Positions 28,182 to 38,370 of a DNA stretch of 64,000 nt are shown piece after piece. Made by a program: the position numbers and the translations under genes. How positions within the stretch are numbered: the first letter of the stretch is position 1; each line of letters opens with the position of its first letter. The notes under the pieces were generated by a model, which searched no databases, had not been told where the DNA came from, and saw only the letters and a program-made list of their open reading frames with translations. Origin of the DNA: JAJYUU01 sp963822955 (GTDB taxonomy: Bacteria > Actinomycetota > Actinomycetes > Streptosporangiales > Streptosporangiaceae); assembly GCA_963822955.1 (NCBI GenBank), contig CAWGJS010000002.1:1860001-1924000 (forward strand). Direction: 5' to 3'.

Positions 28182-28571
28182 TCAGCGGTCGCGCACGCGA
28201 CTGGTGGCACGGAGGTTGGTTTCGATCTCCGGGGCGTCCGCCTGCCCGGGCACGTTGTAAATCTGTGAGACGTCCGCAGCCAGCGCGAGCGCGCCGCTGA
28301 GCTGGTCCTGGGTGAGCAGCTCATGCGAATCCATGCTCTTGAAGGCGCCGGTCTGCGTCACCGCGGCGGCGGCGGCGGCCATCGTGGCTGAATCGGGCAT
28401 GTCGACGATCGCATAGACGCTTCGCGTGCCGATCTCCCAGTAAATGCACTCGAGAGACCCGCCAAGCGCCTCTGCAAGCTTGCGAGCCGTAGCGATGCGG
28501 TCGTCCATGCTACGCATCAAGCGGGCCCAGGTACCCGTGGAATATGAGCCGACAACAAGATATTTCGGCAT
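28182..28571 (-). CDS. GYD-domain protein
   Basis: A 129-residue protein with the GYD/ferredoxin-like fold pattern: YLVVGSYSTGTWARLM, ARKLAEALGGSLECIYWEIG, YAIVDMPDSATMAAAAAAV and AFKSMDSHELLT. Most GYD proteins have no known activity and may bind small ligands. The tail after residue 110 is not conserved. It follows the remnant at 28599-28766 on the same strand and converges on the LCP gene. Confidence 0.75.
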   Translation of the reverse strand: MPKYLVVGSYSTGTWARLMRSMDDRIATARKLAEALGGSLECIYWEIGTRSVYAIVDMPDSATMAAAAAAVTQTGAFKSMDSHELLTQDQLSGALALAADVSQIYNVPGQADAPEIETNLRATSRVRDR

Positions 28572-28598
28572 AGGGCCCCCTCCCTAGCCGCACACTTT

Positions 28599-28766
28599 TC
28601 ACGCTATCGAATCACCGCTGGCTGTCAAAAACCCGTGTTCCCCTGGTGCCCGCGCCACGGCTCCTCGCACTGCCTCCGGAGTGGCATGATCAACCGTGAT
28701 GCGCAGCGCGGCCGCGAGCGGCATGAGACCGGCGAGCTCCTCCAGCGCGAGCAGCGGCTCGGCCAT
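28599..28766 (-). pseudogene. truncated PaaI-like hot-dog thioesterase remnant
   Basis: A 55-codon frame from ATG 28766 with an AAGGA-type site upstream. LAGLMPLAAALRITVDHATPE and AVRGAVARAPGEH resemble the first 40 residues of PaaI-type hot-dog thioesterases. The rest of the domain, including the HGG motif, is absent: only 27 bases remain before the GYD gene. It is either a decayed remnant or a short unrelated protein. Confidence 0.35.
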
Positions 28767-28842
28767 GCTGGTTCCTTCGGTGTAGTCCAACGTAGCGTGA
28801 GAGCACGATGGCCGACCGGGCCAGAGGGGACGATCAACCACG

Positions 28843-29853
28843 ATGCACAGCAGGCCGACGCTAGCGCCCGGAACGTTGCCCAAGGTCGAACTGCACGTGC
28901 ACCTGGAGGGGACCATCAGGGCTCGCACCCTGCTGGCCATCGCGCGGCGCAACGAGCTGCCGCTTCCGGCCGACACCGTGGAGGGCCTGGCCCAGCTATA
29001 CGAGTTCCGGGACTTCGGGCACTTCCTTGAGGTGTGGATGCTGACCACTAACTGCCTGCGCACTGCGGAGGACTTCCGCCAGGTGGTCGTGGACTATGCA
29101 GCCGAAGCGGCCTCGCACGGAGCCGTCTACATCGAGGGCATCTTCTCCCCCGCCGAGCGGGTCCAGACCGGGGTCAGCTGGGACGCCCTGTTCAACGGCT
29201 ACTGCGACGGCGCCCAGCAGGCGGAAGAGGACTACGGCGTGATCGTCCGGCTGACCCCGGACATGTACGTGGGACTCGACCCCGAGGACGCGGCCGACGC
29301 GGCGCGCCGAGCTGTTGCTTACCGGGATCGCGGCGTAGTGGGGCTCGGAATCGGCGGTGCCGAGGGCTTGCGCCCGGTACAGCCGTACGCCAAGGCGTTC
29401 GCGATCGCCAGGGACGGCGGCCTCGGCTCAGTTCCGCACGCCGGCGAGGGAGCGGGCCCGGATTCAGTGCGCGCTGCGCTCGACAGCCTCGGCGCAGATC
29501 GGATCCGGCATGGCATCCGCGCGATTGAGGACCTGTCACTGGTCACTGAGCTCGCGGAGCGGGGGACAGTGCTCGACGTCTGCCCGACTTCCAACCTGCG
29601 AACCAAGGTCGTCGATACTCTCGCCGACCACCCGCTCCCGGCTCTGGTTCGCGCCGGAGTGGGCTGCTCTGTTTCGACCGACGACCCGGCCATGTTCGGT
29701 ACTGACCTCGGTCAGGAGTACGAGCTCCTGCCCCGGATGGGCGTCGAACCCCGGCATGTGTTCCACGCGGCGGCGCGCGGCGCGCTGTGCGATGAAGCCA
29801 CCCGCAGGAAGATCACCAAGATCGCCGAGCAGACCGCGTGGCCGGGCCTGTGA
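28843..29853 (+). CDS. add: adenosine deaminase
   Basis: A metal-dependent hydrolase that converts adenosine (or a related aminopurine nucleoside) to the keto form, for purine salvage. 336 aa. Zinc ligands are seen in ELHVHLEGTIR, the catalytic segment in VPHAGEGAGPDSV, HGIRAIED, and SVSTDDPAMFGTDLGQEY with the metal-binding Asp pair. Adenine deaminase or an aminofutalosine deaminase role is possible, since these subfamilies share the motifs. The start is ATG 28843, or an earlier in-frame codon. The cyclase gene follows by 16 bases. Confidence 0.88.
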   Translation: MHSRPTLAPGTLPKVELHVHLEGTIRARTLLAIARRNELPLPADTVEGLAQLYEFRDFGHFLEVWMLTTNCLRTAEDFRQVVVDYAAEAASHGAVYIEGIFSPAERVQTGVSWDALFNGYCDGAQQAEEDYGVIVRLTPDMYVGLDPEDAADAARRAVAYRDRGVVGLGIGGAEGLRPVQPYAKAFAIARDGGLGSVPHAGEGAGPDSVRAALDSLGADRIRHGIRAIEDLSLVTELAERGTVLDVCPTSNLRTKVVDTLADHPLPALVRAGVGCSVSTDDPAMFGTDLGQEYELLPRMGVEPRHVFHAAARGALCDEATRRKITKIAEQTAWPGL

Positions 29854-29869
29854 CCACGATGGAGGCTTC

Positions 29870-30784
29870 GTGACCGAGTACCGCGCTTCCTTTGACGCCG
29901 TGATCAACTTCAGCAACGGGGGTGACTTGGCAGTCCACGGCTTTCGCGTCGACGTCCCCGGACCGAACGTGACCGAGGCTGAAATCGCCGCCCTGTTCGT
30001 TGCTTCGCTCGGTTTGCTGATGACAAGTTCAGCCGATCTCAGCAACGTCGAGATCTTTGCTGAGCCGCACAAGGGAACACGAGCAGGACCGTCGGACCAC
30101 AATGCCGACCCGGCGGCCGCAACTGGACAGTTGGTCGAGCTCAGCCACGTCATCCGGGCCGGCATGATCACCTACCCGGGACTCCCGGCACCGCAGATCA
30201 GTCCCTACCTGACAAGAGAAGCTTCACGTGAGCGCTATGCCCCTGGCACCGAGTTCGCGATCGACCAGCTGACACTCGTCGGCAACACCGGGACGTATCT
30301 CGATGGGCCCTACCACCGCTTCCCGGACGGAGCGGACCTGAGCTCGATCGCTCTGGCCGGCACTGTCGATCTGCCAGCGATCGTTATACGGGTAACCGAC
30401 TCTCGCCGCCCCGGCATCGGTGTCGGGGCCCTCGCCGCACTCGACATCCGCGGCAAGGCCGTCCTCTTGCACACCGGTGACGACGCTCGGTTCGGCACGC
30501 CCGGCTACGCCGAGCAGCAGCATTTCCTCACCCGCGATGGGGCTGCCTGGCTCGCCCGCCATGGCGCCACCCTGGTCGGCATTGACGGGATCAACATCGA
30601 CGACACTGCCGATGCCGAACGGCCCGCGCACACGCTGCTGCTCCGGGCCGGCATTCCCATCGTCGAGCACCTGACGGGCCTGGACCGACTGCCCCCGACC
30701 GGCGCCCTCTTCACTGCTGTGCCACTCCGGATCGAGGACTTCGGCACGATCCCGGTGCGTGCATTCGCGCGGCTACCGGAATGA
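29870..30784 (+). CDS. cyclase-family (kynurenine formamidase-like) protein with N-terminal extension
   Basis: 304 aa from GTG 29870 (GGAGG 5 nt upstream). Residues 1-70 (YRASFDAVINFSNGGDLAVH onward) are an added small domain. Residues 85-304 are the cyclase/formamidase fold: VELSHVIRAGMITYPGLP, GNTGTYLDGPYHRF, AVLLHTGDDARFG and LVGIDGINIDDT. In metal-dependent formamidases the core motif reads HxGTHxDxPxH. Here the first two His are Asn and Tyr, so catalysis or metal use differs. It lies 16 bases after the adenosine deaminase, probably co-transcribed. Confidence 0.75.
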   Translation: MTEYRASFDAVINFSNGGDLAVHGFRVDVPGPNVTEAEIAALFVASLGLLMTSSADLSNVEIFAEPHKGTRAGPSDHNADPAAATGQLVELSHVIRAGMITYPGLPAPQISPYLTREASRERYAPGTEFAIDQLTLVGNTGTYLDGPYHRFPDGADLSSIALAGTVDLPAIVIRVTDSRRPGIGVGALAALDIRGKAVLLHTGDDARFGTPGYAEQQHFLTRDGAAWLARHGATLVGIDGINIDDTADAERPAHTLLLRAGIPIVEHLTGLDRLPPTGALFTAVPLRIEDFGTIPVRAFARLPE

Positions 30785-31107
30785 TCATTTGGACACTCCT
30801 GAGTTGCCTAGGTCGGTGGCTGGCGCGCTGACCTGCGGCCACGGTGGCGGGCGAGCACCCGGCGATCCGGGTGGTACCGAGGGCGGCGGTTTTCAACACA
30901 TCGGGCGACCTGCCGCCAGCAGGCGTGTGTCGTAGTGTCGGCCGGGCACGCACTCGTCAGCGAACGGTGATGTCGACGTCGACTAGCGTCACCGACGACC
31001 GCGAGCCGGTGTGACCCTGGTAGTAGTCCCAGGTCATCGTGGTGGTTCCGCGGCTGCGCGCACGGCCTGAGGCTCCGTTCTGGTGCCAGCCTTGGTCCAG
31101 AAGGCGT
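30785..31107. other. gap with possible 3' remnant of a minus-strand gene
   Basis: No intact gene is visible. On the minus strand a frame reads WHQNGASGR, then TTTMTWDYYQGHTG and SRSSVTLVDVDITVR before TGA at 30957-30959; this has a protein-like composition but no start or recognised family. Together with the truncated DUF302 piece at 31108, it suggests that genes were broken here, just beside the T4SS-like operon. Confidence 0.3.
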
Positions 31108-31338
31108 ATGTTCCGCCACGACCCCTCGGCGATGCACGCACCCCTGCGGACCCTGCTCTACGCCGACGCCGACGGTGACACTCAGCTGGCCATCGACCAG
31201 CCCAGCTTGCTATTCGTCAGCTACGACAGCCCAGAGATCGCCGACGTCGGCCGCGAACTCGATGCCCTTCTCGCCCAGCTGATCTCCCTGCTCGGCGGTG
31301 AACCACCCGTGCAACTCGCGTTACAAGCTGCGACGTAA
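31108..31338 (+). pseudogene. DUF302 C-terminal half, truncated
   Basis: The frame reads APLRTLLYADADGDTQLAI, then DQPSLLFVSYDSPEIADVG and RELDALLAQLISLLG. This resembles the C-terminal half of actinobacterial DUF302 proteins, which are normally about 130 aa. The N-terminal half is missing: upstream codons from 31039 are Arg/Pro-rich and unrelated. ATG 31108 or 31132 could still start translation of a 70-75 residue product, but no ribosome-binding site is seen. It ends 8 bases before the convergent stop of the NlpC/P60 gene. Confidence 0.45.
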
Positions 31339-31346
31339 GGCAGTAA

Positions 31347-32459
31347 TCACCCGGCACCCGCAAGTGAGACGCCGGCGTGTGCCGATGGGCGTATGAAGCC
31401 GACCGGATCCCGGTACTGGTACGGAGCAATCCTGATCGGGACGCCCACCGCGTAGGCCTCGATCATCAATCCCTTGCCGATGACCAAGCCGACGTGGCCG
31501 GGCGAGGTGCGCGTCCCGTCGGCACCCGCGAAGAACACGAGATCGCCTGGCTGTACCTGGCTGGCCTTGACTCGGGGTCCCCAGGCCCACTGCTGCTGTG
31601 AGGTGCGCGGGATGTCGATGCCTGCGGCTCGGTAGGCCATCATGGCCAGTCCTGAACAGTCGAAGGCATCCGGTCCGGTGCCACCCCACAAGTATGGCTT
31701 TCCCAGCTGCTGTTTTGCGTAGGCGATCGCGGTAGCGACCGCGTCGTTGGGCATGCGGGCTGATGCAGTCACGCACTGCTCTGCGCTGGCAAGCGTCACC
31801 GGACTCACGGTGTAGCCACCGTGAGCGTAGACACCAGCCCAGTACAGGACAGACTGAACGTAGGACTGCAGGTGGTTGTAAGCGAAGATGGCCTGCTCCG
31901 TGTTGCTGAGCACGCCGTGTCCCAGCAGGTACTTGGCGGCGCCGGCGATGGCGTCGGCAGGCTCGTAGACGCTGGCGACCCCGTCTCCGTTAGCGTCCGT
32001 GGCGATGCCGTTTACCTTCTCGCGGGCCGGATGCACGGGGGCGCCGCCCCACTCGTTCCCTGCGGCCCCGAGGATCCCGATCTGCATCGGGCAGGCCGCT
32101 CCGAAGGCGTTCGCGCCGCTGTGCACTCCCGGCAGGGTGGACTGGCCGTCGTCGCTCTCCACCTTTCCGATGCCGGCCAGGATCGTCCACGGCACCCGGT
32201 ACCGTTTGCCGATCGACTCAAACAGCGCCAGATAGCTGGCCGGAATCGAGTTGCGGGCTGACTGGCTGGCGACTGGCTGAACGGTCGAAGTGCTTCCGCG
32301 GCCGGATGTGCACGACGTGCCCGTTGCGGCTATCAGGCCACTGCTGGCGAACATGACGATCGGCGCCGCCAGCACCGCCGTCAGCAGCAGGCCGACCCCG
32401 CTCACGATCGCCACGATCAAGCCCCGCGGGCTGGTGCCGCGGCCGGGCCCGGCGATCAC
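31347..32459 (-). CDS. lytic transglycosylase + NlpC/P60 cell-wall hydrolase (T4SS VirB1/TcpG-like)
   Basis: 370 aa. One N-terminal membrane helix (LIVAIVSGVGLLLTAVLAAP) anchors two enzyme domains. The first (residues 75-210) is a transglycosylase: IGKRYRVPWTILAGIGKVESDDG with the catalytic Glu, then AFGAACPMQIG and AIFAYNHLQSYV. The second (residues 250-355) is NlpC/P60: GKPYLWGGTGPDAFDCSGL with the catalytic Cys, and SPGHVGLVIGKG with the His. Such double hydrolases open peptidoglycan for Gram-positive conjugation machines. The ATG overlaps the preceding stop (ATGA-type), so it is the last gene of the operon. Confidence 0.9.
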   Translation of the reverse strand: MIAGPGRGTSPRGLIVAIVSGVGLLLTAVLAAPIVMFASSGLIAATGTSCTSGRGSTSTVQPVASQSARNSIPASYLALFESIGKRYRVPWTILAGIGKVESDDGQSTLPGVHSGANAFGAACPMQIGILGAAGNEWGGAPVHPAREKVNGIATDANGDGVASVYEPADAIAGAAKYLLGHGVLSNTEQAIFAYNHLQSYVQSVLYWAGVYAHGGYTVSPVTLASAEQCVTASARMPNDAVATAIAYAKQQLGKPYLWGGTGPDAFDCSGLAMMAYRAAGIDIPRTSQQQWAWGPRVKASQVQPGDLVFFAGADGTRTSPGHVGLVIGKGLMIEAYAVGVPIRIAPYQYRDPVGFIRPSAHAGVSLAGAG

Positions 32460-33070
32460 GAGTTGCCTACGGTGGCCAGCTCGACGCTGGTGACCTGCCA
32501 GCTAGTGCCGTTACCCGTCAGCGTGACCGAGTACCTGGTGCTGGTGCGGCTGGTGCCGGATGTCGCCGTGATCTGCTGTGCGATCTGCAGGAGGAACGTC
32601 AGGCTGGTCGGACCGAACGCGCTGATCGCGTCGATCGTCGCCGCGCCTACCGCGACCTGCTTGCTCCCGGTCCTGGCGGCCGCGACTCCCGGTGCTGCAT
32701 AGGCTGCCTCGATCTGGCCGAGCAGCGATGGCGCGGTCACTGGCTGCAGGGAGGCCCCATAAGCAGTGGCGCTGCGGCTGTACGAGTAGGTGCCGTAGGC
32801 GTTGCCGAACTGGGTCACGACGGCCGCAGCAGCCGCAAGGCCGGACTGCGTGAACGGCAGCCACTGATAGATATCGGGCGGGCCGGAAGACGGCGATGTG
32901 GTGGCGACCGCCACCGGGGCGGCCGACGGTCGCGGCGCGGTTGCCGCGCCGGCCTGACGGCCCCGCCCCCCGCGATGCGCCACCGGTCCGATCAGGTAGG
33001 CGCCGAGGGCAACGAGCACGCACACGACCACCGCGAAGATGATTCGCCGCCAAACCGGGCTGCTCTCCAT
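32456..33070 (-). CDS. single-pass membrane protein, T4SS accessory
   Basis: A 204-residue protein with a short cytosolic start (MESSPVWRR), one membrane helix (IIFAVVVCVLVALGAYLIG), a Pro/Ser/Ala linker and an external domain. The domain (about residues 70-200) has a pattern like the NTF2-type folds of TcpC/VirB8 proteins: AVVTQFGNAYGTYSY and RYSVTLTGNGTSWQVTSVEL. I recognise no named family. It starts 6 bases after the TrbL-like gene and overlaps the hydrolase gene, so it is part of the same complex by context. Confidence 0.65.
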   Translation of the reverse strand: MESSPVWRRIIFAVVVCVLVALGAYLIGPVAHRGGRGRQAGAATAPRPSAAPVAVATTSPSSGPPDIYQWLPFTQSGLAAAAAVVTQFGNAYGTYSYSRSATAYGASLQPVTAPSLLGQIEAAYAAPGVAAARTGSKQVAVGAATIDAISAFGPTSLTFLLQIAQQITATSGTSRTSTRYSVTLTGNGTSWQVTSVELATVGNS

Positions 33071-33076
33071 CGGCAG

Positions 33077-35894
33077 CTACCTCCGGCGCACCGGCCGAAG
33101 CCAGAAGGGTACCGGCGCGTCCGAGCTGACGTCGGGGCCCGATAGCGGCCCGCTCGGCTGCGAACGGGCAGCGCCGGTCTCGCCTGGCGCCTGGCTCGGT
33201 CGTCCGGTGGTCTGCCGCCCAGCCTTAGGCGTTCCCTCAGCCGAGCGTCCGGCCGACCGCCCTGCCTGGCCCCGTGGCGGCTGGGGCTGCGATGGCTGCC
33301 GCTGCGAGGACTGGCGCTGCGAGGACTGGCGCTGCGCCGGCTGACTGCGTGAAGCCTGACGCTCCGACGGCTGGCGCTGCGACGGCTGCCCCCGCGACGG
33401 CTGGCGCTGCGGTGCCTGACCCGGCGATCCTTGACCCCGCAGCAACAGGCCCGGCGGCCGCTCCCGCTGGGGTGCCCGGCCTCGGGGCTGAGCCTGCGGC
33501 GAAGCCGGGGCCGGCGCTGCCGGGGCCGGCGCTGCCGAGCCAGGCGTCAGCCGGCGCTGGCCGAGCCGCCGGTACGGCGCCTCGTCCCAGCGGCCATGCG
33601 CCTGGCGCCGGAGGCGGAACGTTGGACGCACGCACCGGGGCTGGAGCGCCGGCCGCGCGCGCCGGAGCCGAGCCGCCGGCCGCGCGCGCTGGAGCCGAGC
33701 CGCCGCCCGCGCGCGCTGGCGCCGAGCCGCCGCCCGGGGACGCCGCACGCGCGCCAGCTGAGCCCGCGCGACCTGCAGCCATGGCACCGGCAGCGGTTCC
33801 AGCTGCAGCAGCGCCACCTGCAGCAGCGCCGTTGCGTGGCGGCAGGTTCAGCGGGGGCGGTTCCGAGCCGCTGGCCACTCCGGCAGAGGTCGTCGCCCCT
33901 CCGGCCGCGGCCCGCGCCCGAGCGGCCAGCGCCACCCGGCCGCCAGTCCCGTCCACGCCCGAGCCGGCGCCGGCGCCGACACCGGCAGCCGCCGCCGTTC
34001 CCTCCGAAGTTGGGTTGCCATCTGCATCGGTCCCGGTGGCGCCTCCGCCGGCCTGCACCCCGGCTGCCACGGCGCCGCCGACCCCACCAGATGCGGCTGC
34101 CATCGCCAGGTTTGCAGCCTGGCTGGGATTACGCCGGGCCCACCGGGCAGCCCGGTAGGCAGCGAACCCCGGAACGGCAGCCGTCGCCAGGGCGCTGGTT
34201 CCTGCCCGCGCGGTCGCTCCGGCTCTGGCGAGGTCAGCCTCGGCACGCTCCTGCGAGCCGATCATGCCGTAGCCCACCGCCGAGAACAGGTGCTGGAACG
34301 GCTTGCGGTAGATGAACGCCGCAACGGTAACCAGCGAGATCATCAGGATCTTCAGCGCCCACGGAAGAACCGCGTCGCTGGTGCCCATGATCAGCGCATA
34401 GCAGTAGAGCAGCAGGCTGAGCACGAGCGCCACCGCTGCCTGCTTCAGCAGCACGCCAACGAGCAGCTCGACCCAGCGCAGTGCCACCACTCTGCCGAAG
34501 CCGGGATGCGTCCCGATTAGCAGGAAGAACGGCCCGACGATCAGCAGCAGCAGGAAGCTCAGCTTGAGCAGGATCAGGGTGACCGCGATCAGCAGCACCA
34601 GCACGCCGGCGACGATCGCCGCAAACAGGGCCGCGAAGCCGACCTCAAGCCGCGTCGTCCACTGATTCCCCTGGAACAGCGGGTAGACCGCGGGATCGTT
34701 GGCCTGGATGCTGCTCGCGATACCCGAGTACGCGGACTGCTTCGCCTGGATGAGCGCAGTCGTTGGTTTCTCGTTGACAGCAATGGCCTGCGCCCACAGC
34801 AGCGACCGCCCGTAGGTGTTGACGGGCGTTGGCTTGCCGCTGCCGGTGCTGAATTCCGAGGTGCCGAACTCGCCTACCAGCCACGGCTTGCAGACCAGGA
34901 CGGTCCACAACTCGTCGGCGTTCTGGTCCACGACCGTGCTGCCCGAGGTGTAGCTGTAAGTGGCCGGCTGAACCTGAGGATCACCCTTCTGGACGGGAAC
35001 GCAGCTGCTCGGGCCTGGACTTGGCAACTTGGCAAACGCAGCATTGAGCGCCTGTGAGATCCCGTTAGACACCCCGGCGCCGACACCCGTGACGTCGGCA
35101 GGCTTGCCGATCAGGAACAGTGCTGCCGCGCAGGCGGCGATCATCCAGATCGTGCCCTCGATTGTCCGTGTTCCGCGCTTGCGGATGAGTCCCTGCCAGG
35201 CGAGCCAGATGGCGGCAATGATGACCACGACCGCGAGGTACGGGAAGTAGATCGCATTGCCCAGGCTCGTGATCAGCTTGTCGGCCACCCGCTGCAGCCA
35301 GCTCACAATGCCCGGGCCGGCCGCCGACTGGTAGACCGTGATGGTGACCCGGTCGATCGACTTCGCCGCATCGAACACCATTCCCGCGACGTTGTTGCCG
35401 ATCAGCGAGGTCATGTCGGAGCACTTCAGGTTGGTGGCAGCCCAGAAATCACCGGCCACGCCGTAATCGTCGTAGAGCGTGGCCGGCTGCCTGCCAGCGG
35501 ATGGTGGCGCGACCATCGAGTCGATGCCGCCACTCGCCGGCTCCGGGGACGGCAGCGACGGCTGGCACACGTCGTTCAGCTCGCCGGTCAGTCCAGAGCT
35601 GCCGAGCGCACAGAAGCCGAGCAGCCCGCCGATGTCGCCAATTCCGGGCACCGAGCACAGTCCGCCGCTGGCGACGGTGGAATGAGCGGACGTGACATCG
35701 GCCGACGTGACATCGGCGGATGTGACATCGGCGACGGTCGCAGCGCTGGCGAGGGCAGACGCTGGCGCGGGCACCAGCTGGCTGGTGTGCGGCGCAGTCG
35801 TACTGGCCGCGTGGCCGGCTTGCGGCAGGACCAGGACGGCCGTCAGTACCATGATGGCAATGGCCAGATAGCGCGGCAGGCGGAGGCTGCGCAT
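33077..35894 (-). CDS. TrbL/VirB6-like polytopic T4SS channel protein (probable frameshift near 3' end)
   Basis: From ATG 35894 the protein has a signal-like segment (AIAIMVLTAVLVLPQAGHA), a three-fold DVTSA repeat, an external Cys-containing part, and several membrane helices (FPYLAVVVIIAAIWLAW, TIWMIAACAAALFLIG, FAALFAAIVAGVLVLLIAV, LSFLLLLIVGPFFLLIG, AAVALVLSLLLYCYALIM and ALKILMISLVTVAAFIY). A long Ala/Gly/Pro tail follows. The start frame ends at 33237, but another frame, open from 33817, has better codon bias over a Gln/Ser/Arg repeat tail and stops at 33077, 6 bases before the next gene. A frameshift near 33500 is likely. Function: inner-membrane channel, by layout. Confidence 0.8.
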
Positions 35895-35902
35895 CCGACG
35901 GC

Positions 35903-38370
35903 TCAGCTCGGCCGTCGGCGAGCTCGGCCGGCACTTCGACTGGCACGTCGCCTGGCCGGGCTCGCGTGGGGTTGGTGTCGAGGGACTGCCGCAGGTCGTC
36001 GGCGATCAGGTCAACGCTAATCCGGCCAGCTCGGCCGTCCAGGTCGCGGAAGATGCACTCGCCGTTGCCGAGGGCGCGCAGCACTGCCTTGTGCTCCGCC
36101 GACTGCTCGAGGCCGAGCAGCGCGAGCACGCTGGCGACCTCCGTCTGCTCGGAGGAACGGAACGCGAAGACGCTCGAGATGCAGTTCGTGACCTGCTCAC
36201 TGAGAAGGTCACCGGCATTCTGCGAGACCATGATCAGCGCAGTGTTGCGCGACCTGCCCATCCGGGACACCTCCGGGATGAGCTTGGCCCCCTGCGGCGT
36301 CGAGGTGATTGCCCACGCCTCGTCGAGGAAGATCGCCTTCGGCAGCCGTCGATCCATGCCATTGAGCAGGCGCCGGGCGAACTGGGAGACCAGGTACAGC
36401 AGCGCCACCGACAGCCGCTGCTCATAGGAGTAGTCGTCGCGCCCGATTGCGGTGTCCGGCAAGGTGAGCCCGGCGAGGGTGAACACGGTCGTCCACCCGG
36501 CCGCATCGATCCGCTGGCCGCCCGACGGAGCGAAGCACAGCCGGGCCAGCCGCATCTCCGACATCGACCGGAGCACGGCGCCGAGGTTGACCGAGGCCGG
36601 GTCGCCGGAGGCCTCCAGATGCGAAACGACCTTGCCAAGGCTGGGCTGCTCCCCCGCCGCGACCGCCGCCACGGCCTGGATCATCGCGCTTTCCCGTTCC
36701 TCGCTCATCCGGGGCAGCAGCAGCCGGAGTGTCTCGGTGGCCATGGTCCGCCGTTCAGCGAGGTCGTCACCGAAGGAGAACGGGTCGAGCAGGCCGGGCT
36801 CAGCGCTGCCGAGCGGCACCACCCTGGCCTGGCGCCCGCGCCCGGTCAGCCACCCGGCCAGCGACTCTGCGTCGCCCTTGGGGTCGATCACCGCAACAGT
36901 CACGCCGCGCAGCGCGAGCTGCAGGATCAGCAGCAGCGCGAGCGTGGTCTTGCCGCCGCCCGGCTCGCCGGTGATGGCGACCGCGGTCGGCCGGTTCCTC
37001 GCCGCGGCGACCAGCGGATCGAAATGCACGACGGAACGGGCCCGGCCCAGCGTCTCGCCGATGTAGGGACCCACCCAGCCCGCGTCCGGCATGATCCGGT
37101 CGCCCAGGTCGACGGTCGCGGTCGGCATCCCGCCCGCGACCGTGTACAGCGGCTGGCGCTGAAGGTAGGAGTTGAGCCGGACGCGGTCGCCTGGCAGCGA
37201 CTCGCACAGCAGCGAGAACTGGTCGCCCGTCGAGTTGACCACATCGATGCCGATGTCCCGGTAGTGCTCGACGAGCGCCTCCGCCCGCCGAACGCACATG
37301 TCACGGTCCGGCGCGCTCACCATGAGCCGGTGCCAGCCGTACACGAACGGCAGCCGCTCCTTGGTGATCCCGTGCTCGAGCATCCGCGCTGCCTCGATCT
37401 GCTCGGCCAGCGCGATCGGCATGTCGGCTCCTGCCTCCCTGATGTGGGCGTCCATGTCCCGTGCGTGCGCGAGGCGCCGGCTGACGTCCTTACTTGCCTT
37501 GGCGGGCGCGATCAGCCTCATCCGTGACGACGATTCGACCGGGAACGGCAGCGCATCGGCGTAATGCAGCCAGGGCTCGCCGTCTGGGAAGTACATGACG
37601 TCGGGGAACCGGGCGAATGAGAGGAAGGCAGCCCAGGATTCGCCGGCAGCCTGGGACAACCGAAGCAGCGTGCGGCCGTTATCTATCTGACCTTCGAGCA
37701 GCGACTCGATCTCGCCCGCCCCCCAGGCGCGGCGGCGCGCGGCCGACGGGGGCGGCTCGGCAATGGTCCCGGCGAGCGCGTGGCGGAACAGCCAGGCCAC
37801 TTCGTCGGAACTGGCGTGAGCCGCGGCCAGTGCGCTGGCGGAGAGGGCGCGGCCGAGCCGTTCGGCCTGGTCCGTCCAGCGGGCGATCTCGGCGGCTGGC
37901 ACAGCTTCGTCGACAAGTCCGAGAGCCTGCTCCGCCATCCGGTAAGAGTTGCCGAACTGCGCCAGCAGGCCGCCGGTCAGCTGCGCCCGCACACCCCGCT
38001 GTCCCAGGCGCACGCCCAGATAGACCTCCTTGGTCCAGAAGTCCTTGGCCCAGACGTGCCGGTACATCTCCTCCAGGTAGCCGAGCCAGCCGGGGCCACC
38101 ATCGGATGTGGCGTCCAGCTTGGTTGCCCACTCCGCGGCGGGATACGGCCGCTGCGCGATCCGGAGGTGCACTTCGGCGTCTGCCATCCGGATGGCCGCG
38201 AGCGCCACCGTGATGCTGGTGGCGAGCGCCTCGCGCTCGACCGGCGTGGTGAACTCGTAGGAAGTTGTCGGCACCCGGTAGTAGGCCCAGGCATGCAGGT
38301 CGGTCAGCACGATGCGGTCGTCGAAGTACCGCACTGAGAGCCGGGTGCGCCCGGCGGTCCGCGTGCTCAC
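35903..38370 (-). CDS. VirB4/TraC-like T4SS ATPase
   Basis: About 820 aa. GTG 38370 overlaps the previous stop (GTGA). The N-terminal domain starts RLSVRYFDDRIVLTDLHAWA. The C-terminal motor domain has Walker A ITGEPGGGKTT near residue 467, VAVIDPKGDAESLAGWL, Walker B KAIFLDEAWAI near 682, MVSQNAGDLLSEQ and an arginine-rich end. This is the energising ATPase of Gram-positive conjugation systems (VirB4/TcpF class). The open frame runs past the natural end to 35449, overlapping the next gene. The TGA at 35903-35905, reached by a one-base shift, is the likely stop, 8 bases before the TrbL-like ATG. Confidence 0.88.

Noticed and set aside
29357..29869. Upstream part of the open frame containing the cyclase
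   Set aside because: This stretch lies inside adenosine deaminase in another frame. GTG 29870 with GGAGG upstream is the better cyclase start.
35449..35902. Extension of VirB4 to base 35449
   Set aside because: The extension translates the TrbL-like signal peptide region in the wrong frame. The TGA at 35903-35905 just before the next ATG is the likelier stop after a one-base shift.
36091..37527. 478-codon open frame on the plus strand opposite virB4
   Set aside because: It mirrors the strongly coding VirB4 frame with Walker A and B motifs; the Arg/His-rich translation matches nothing.
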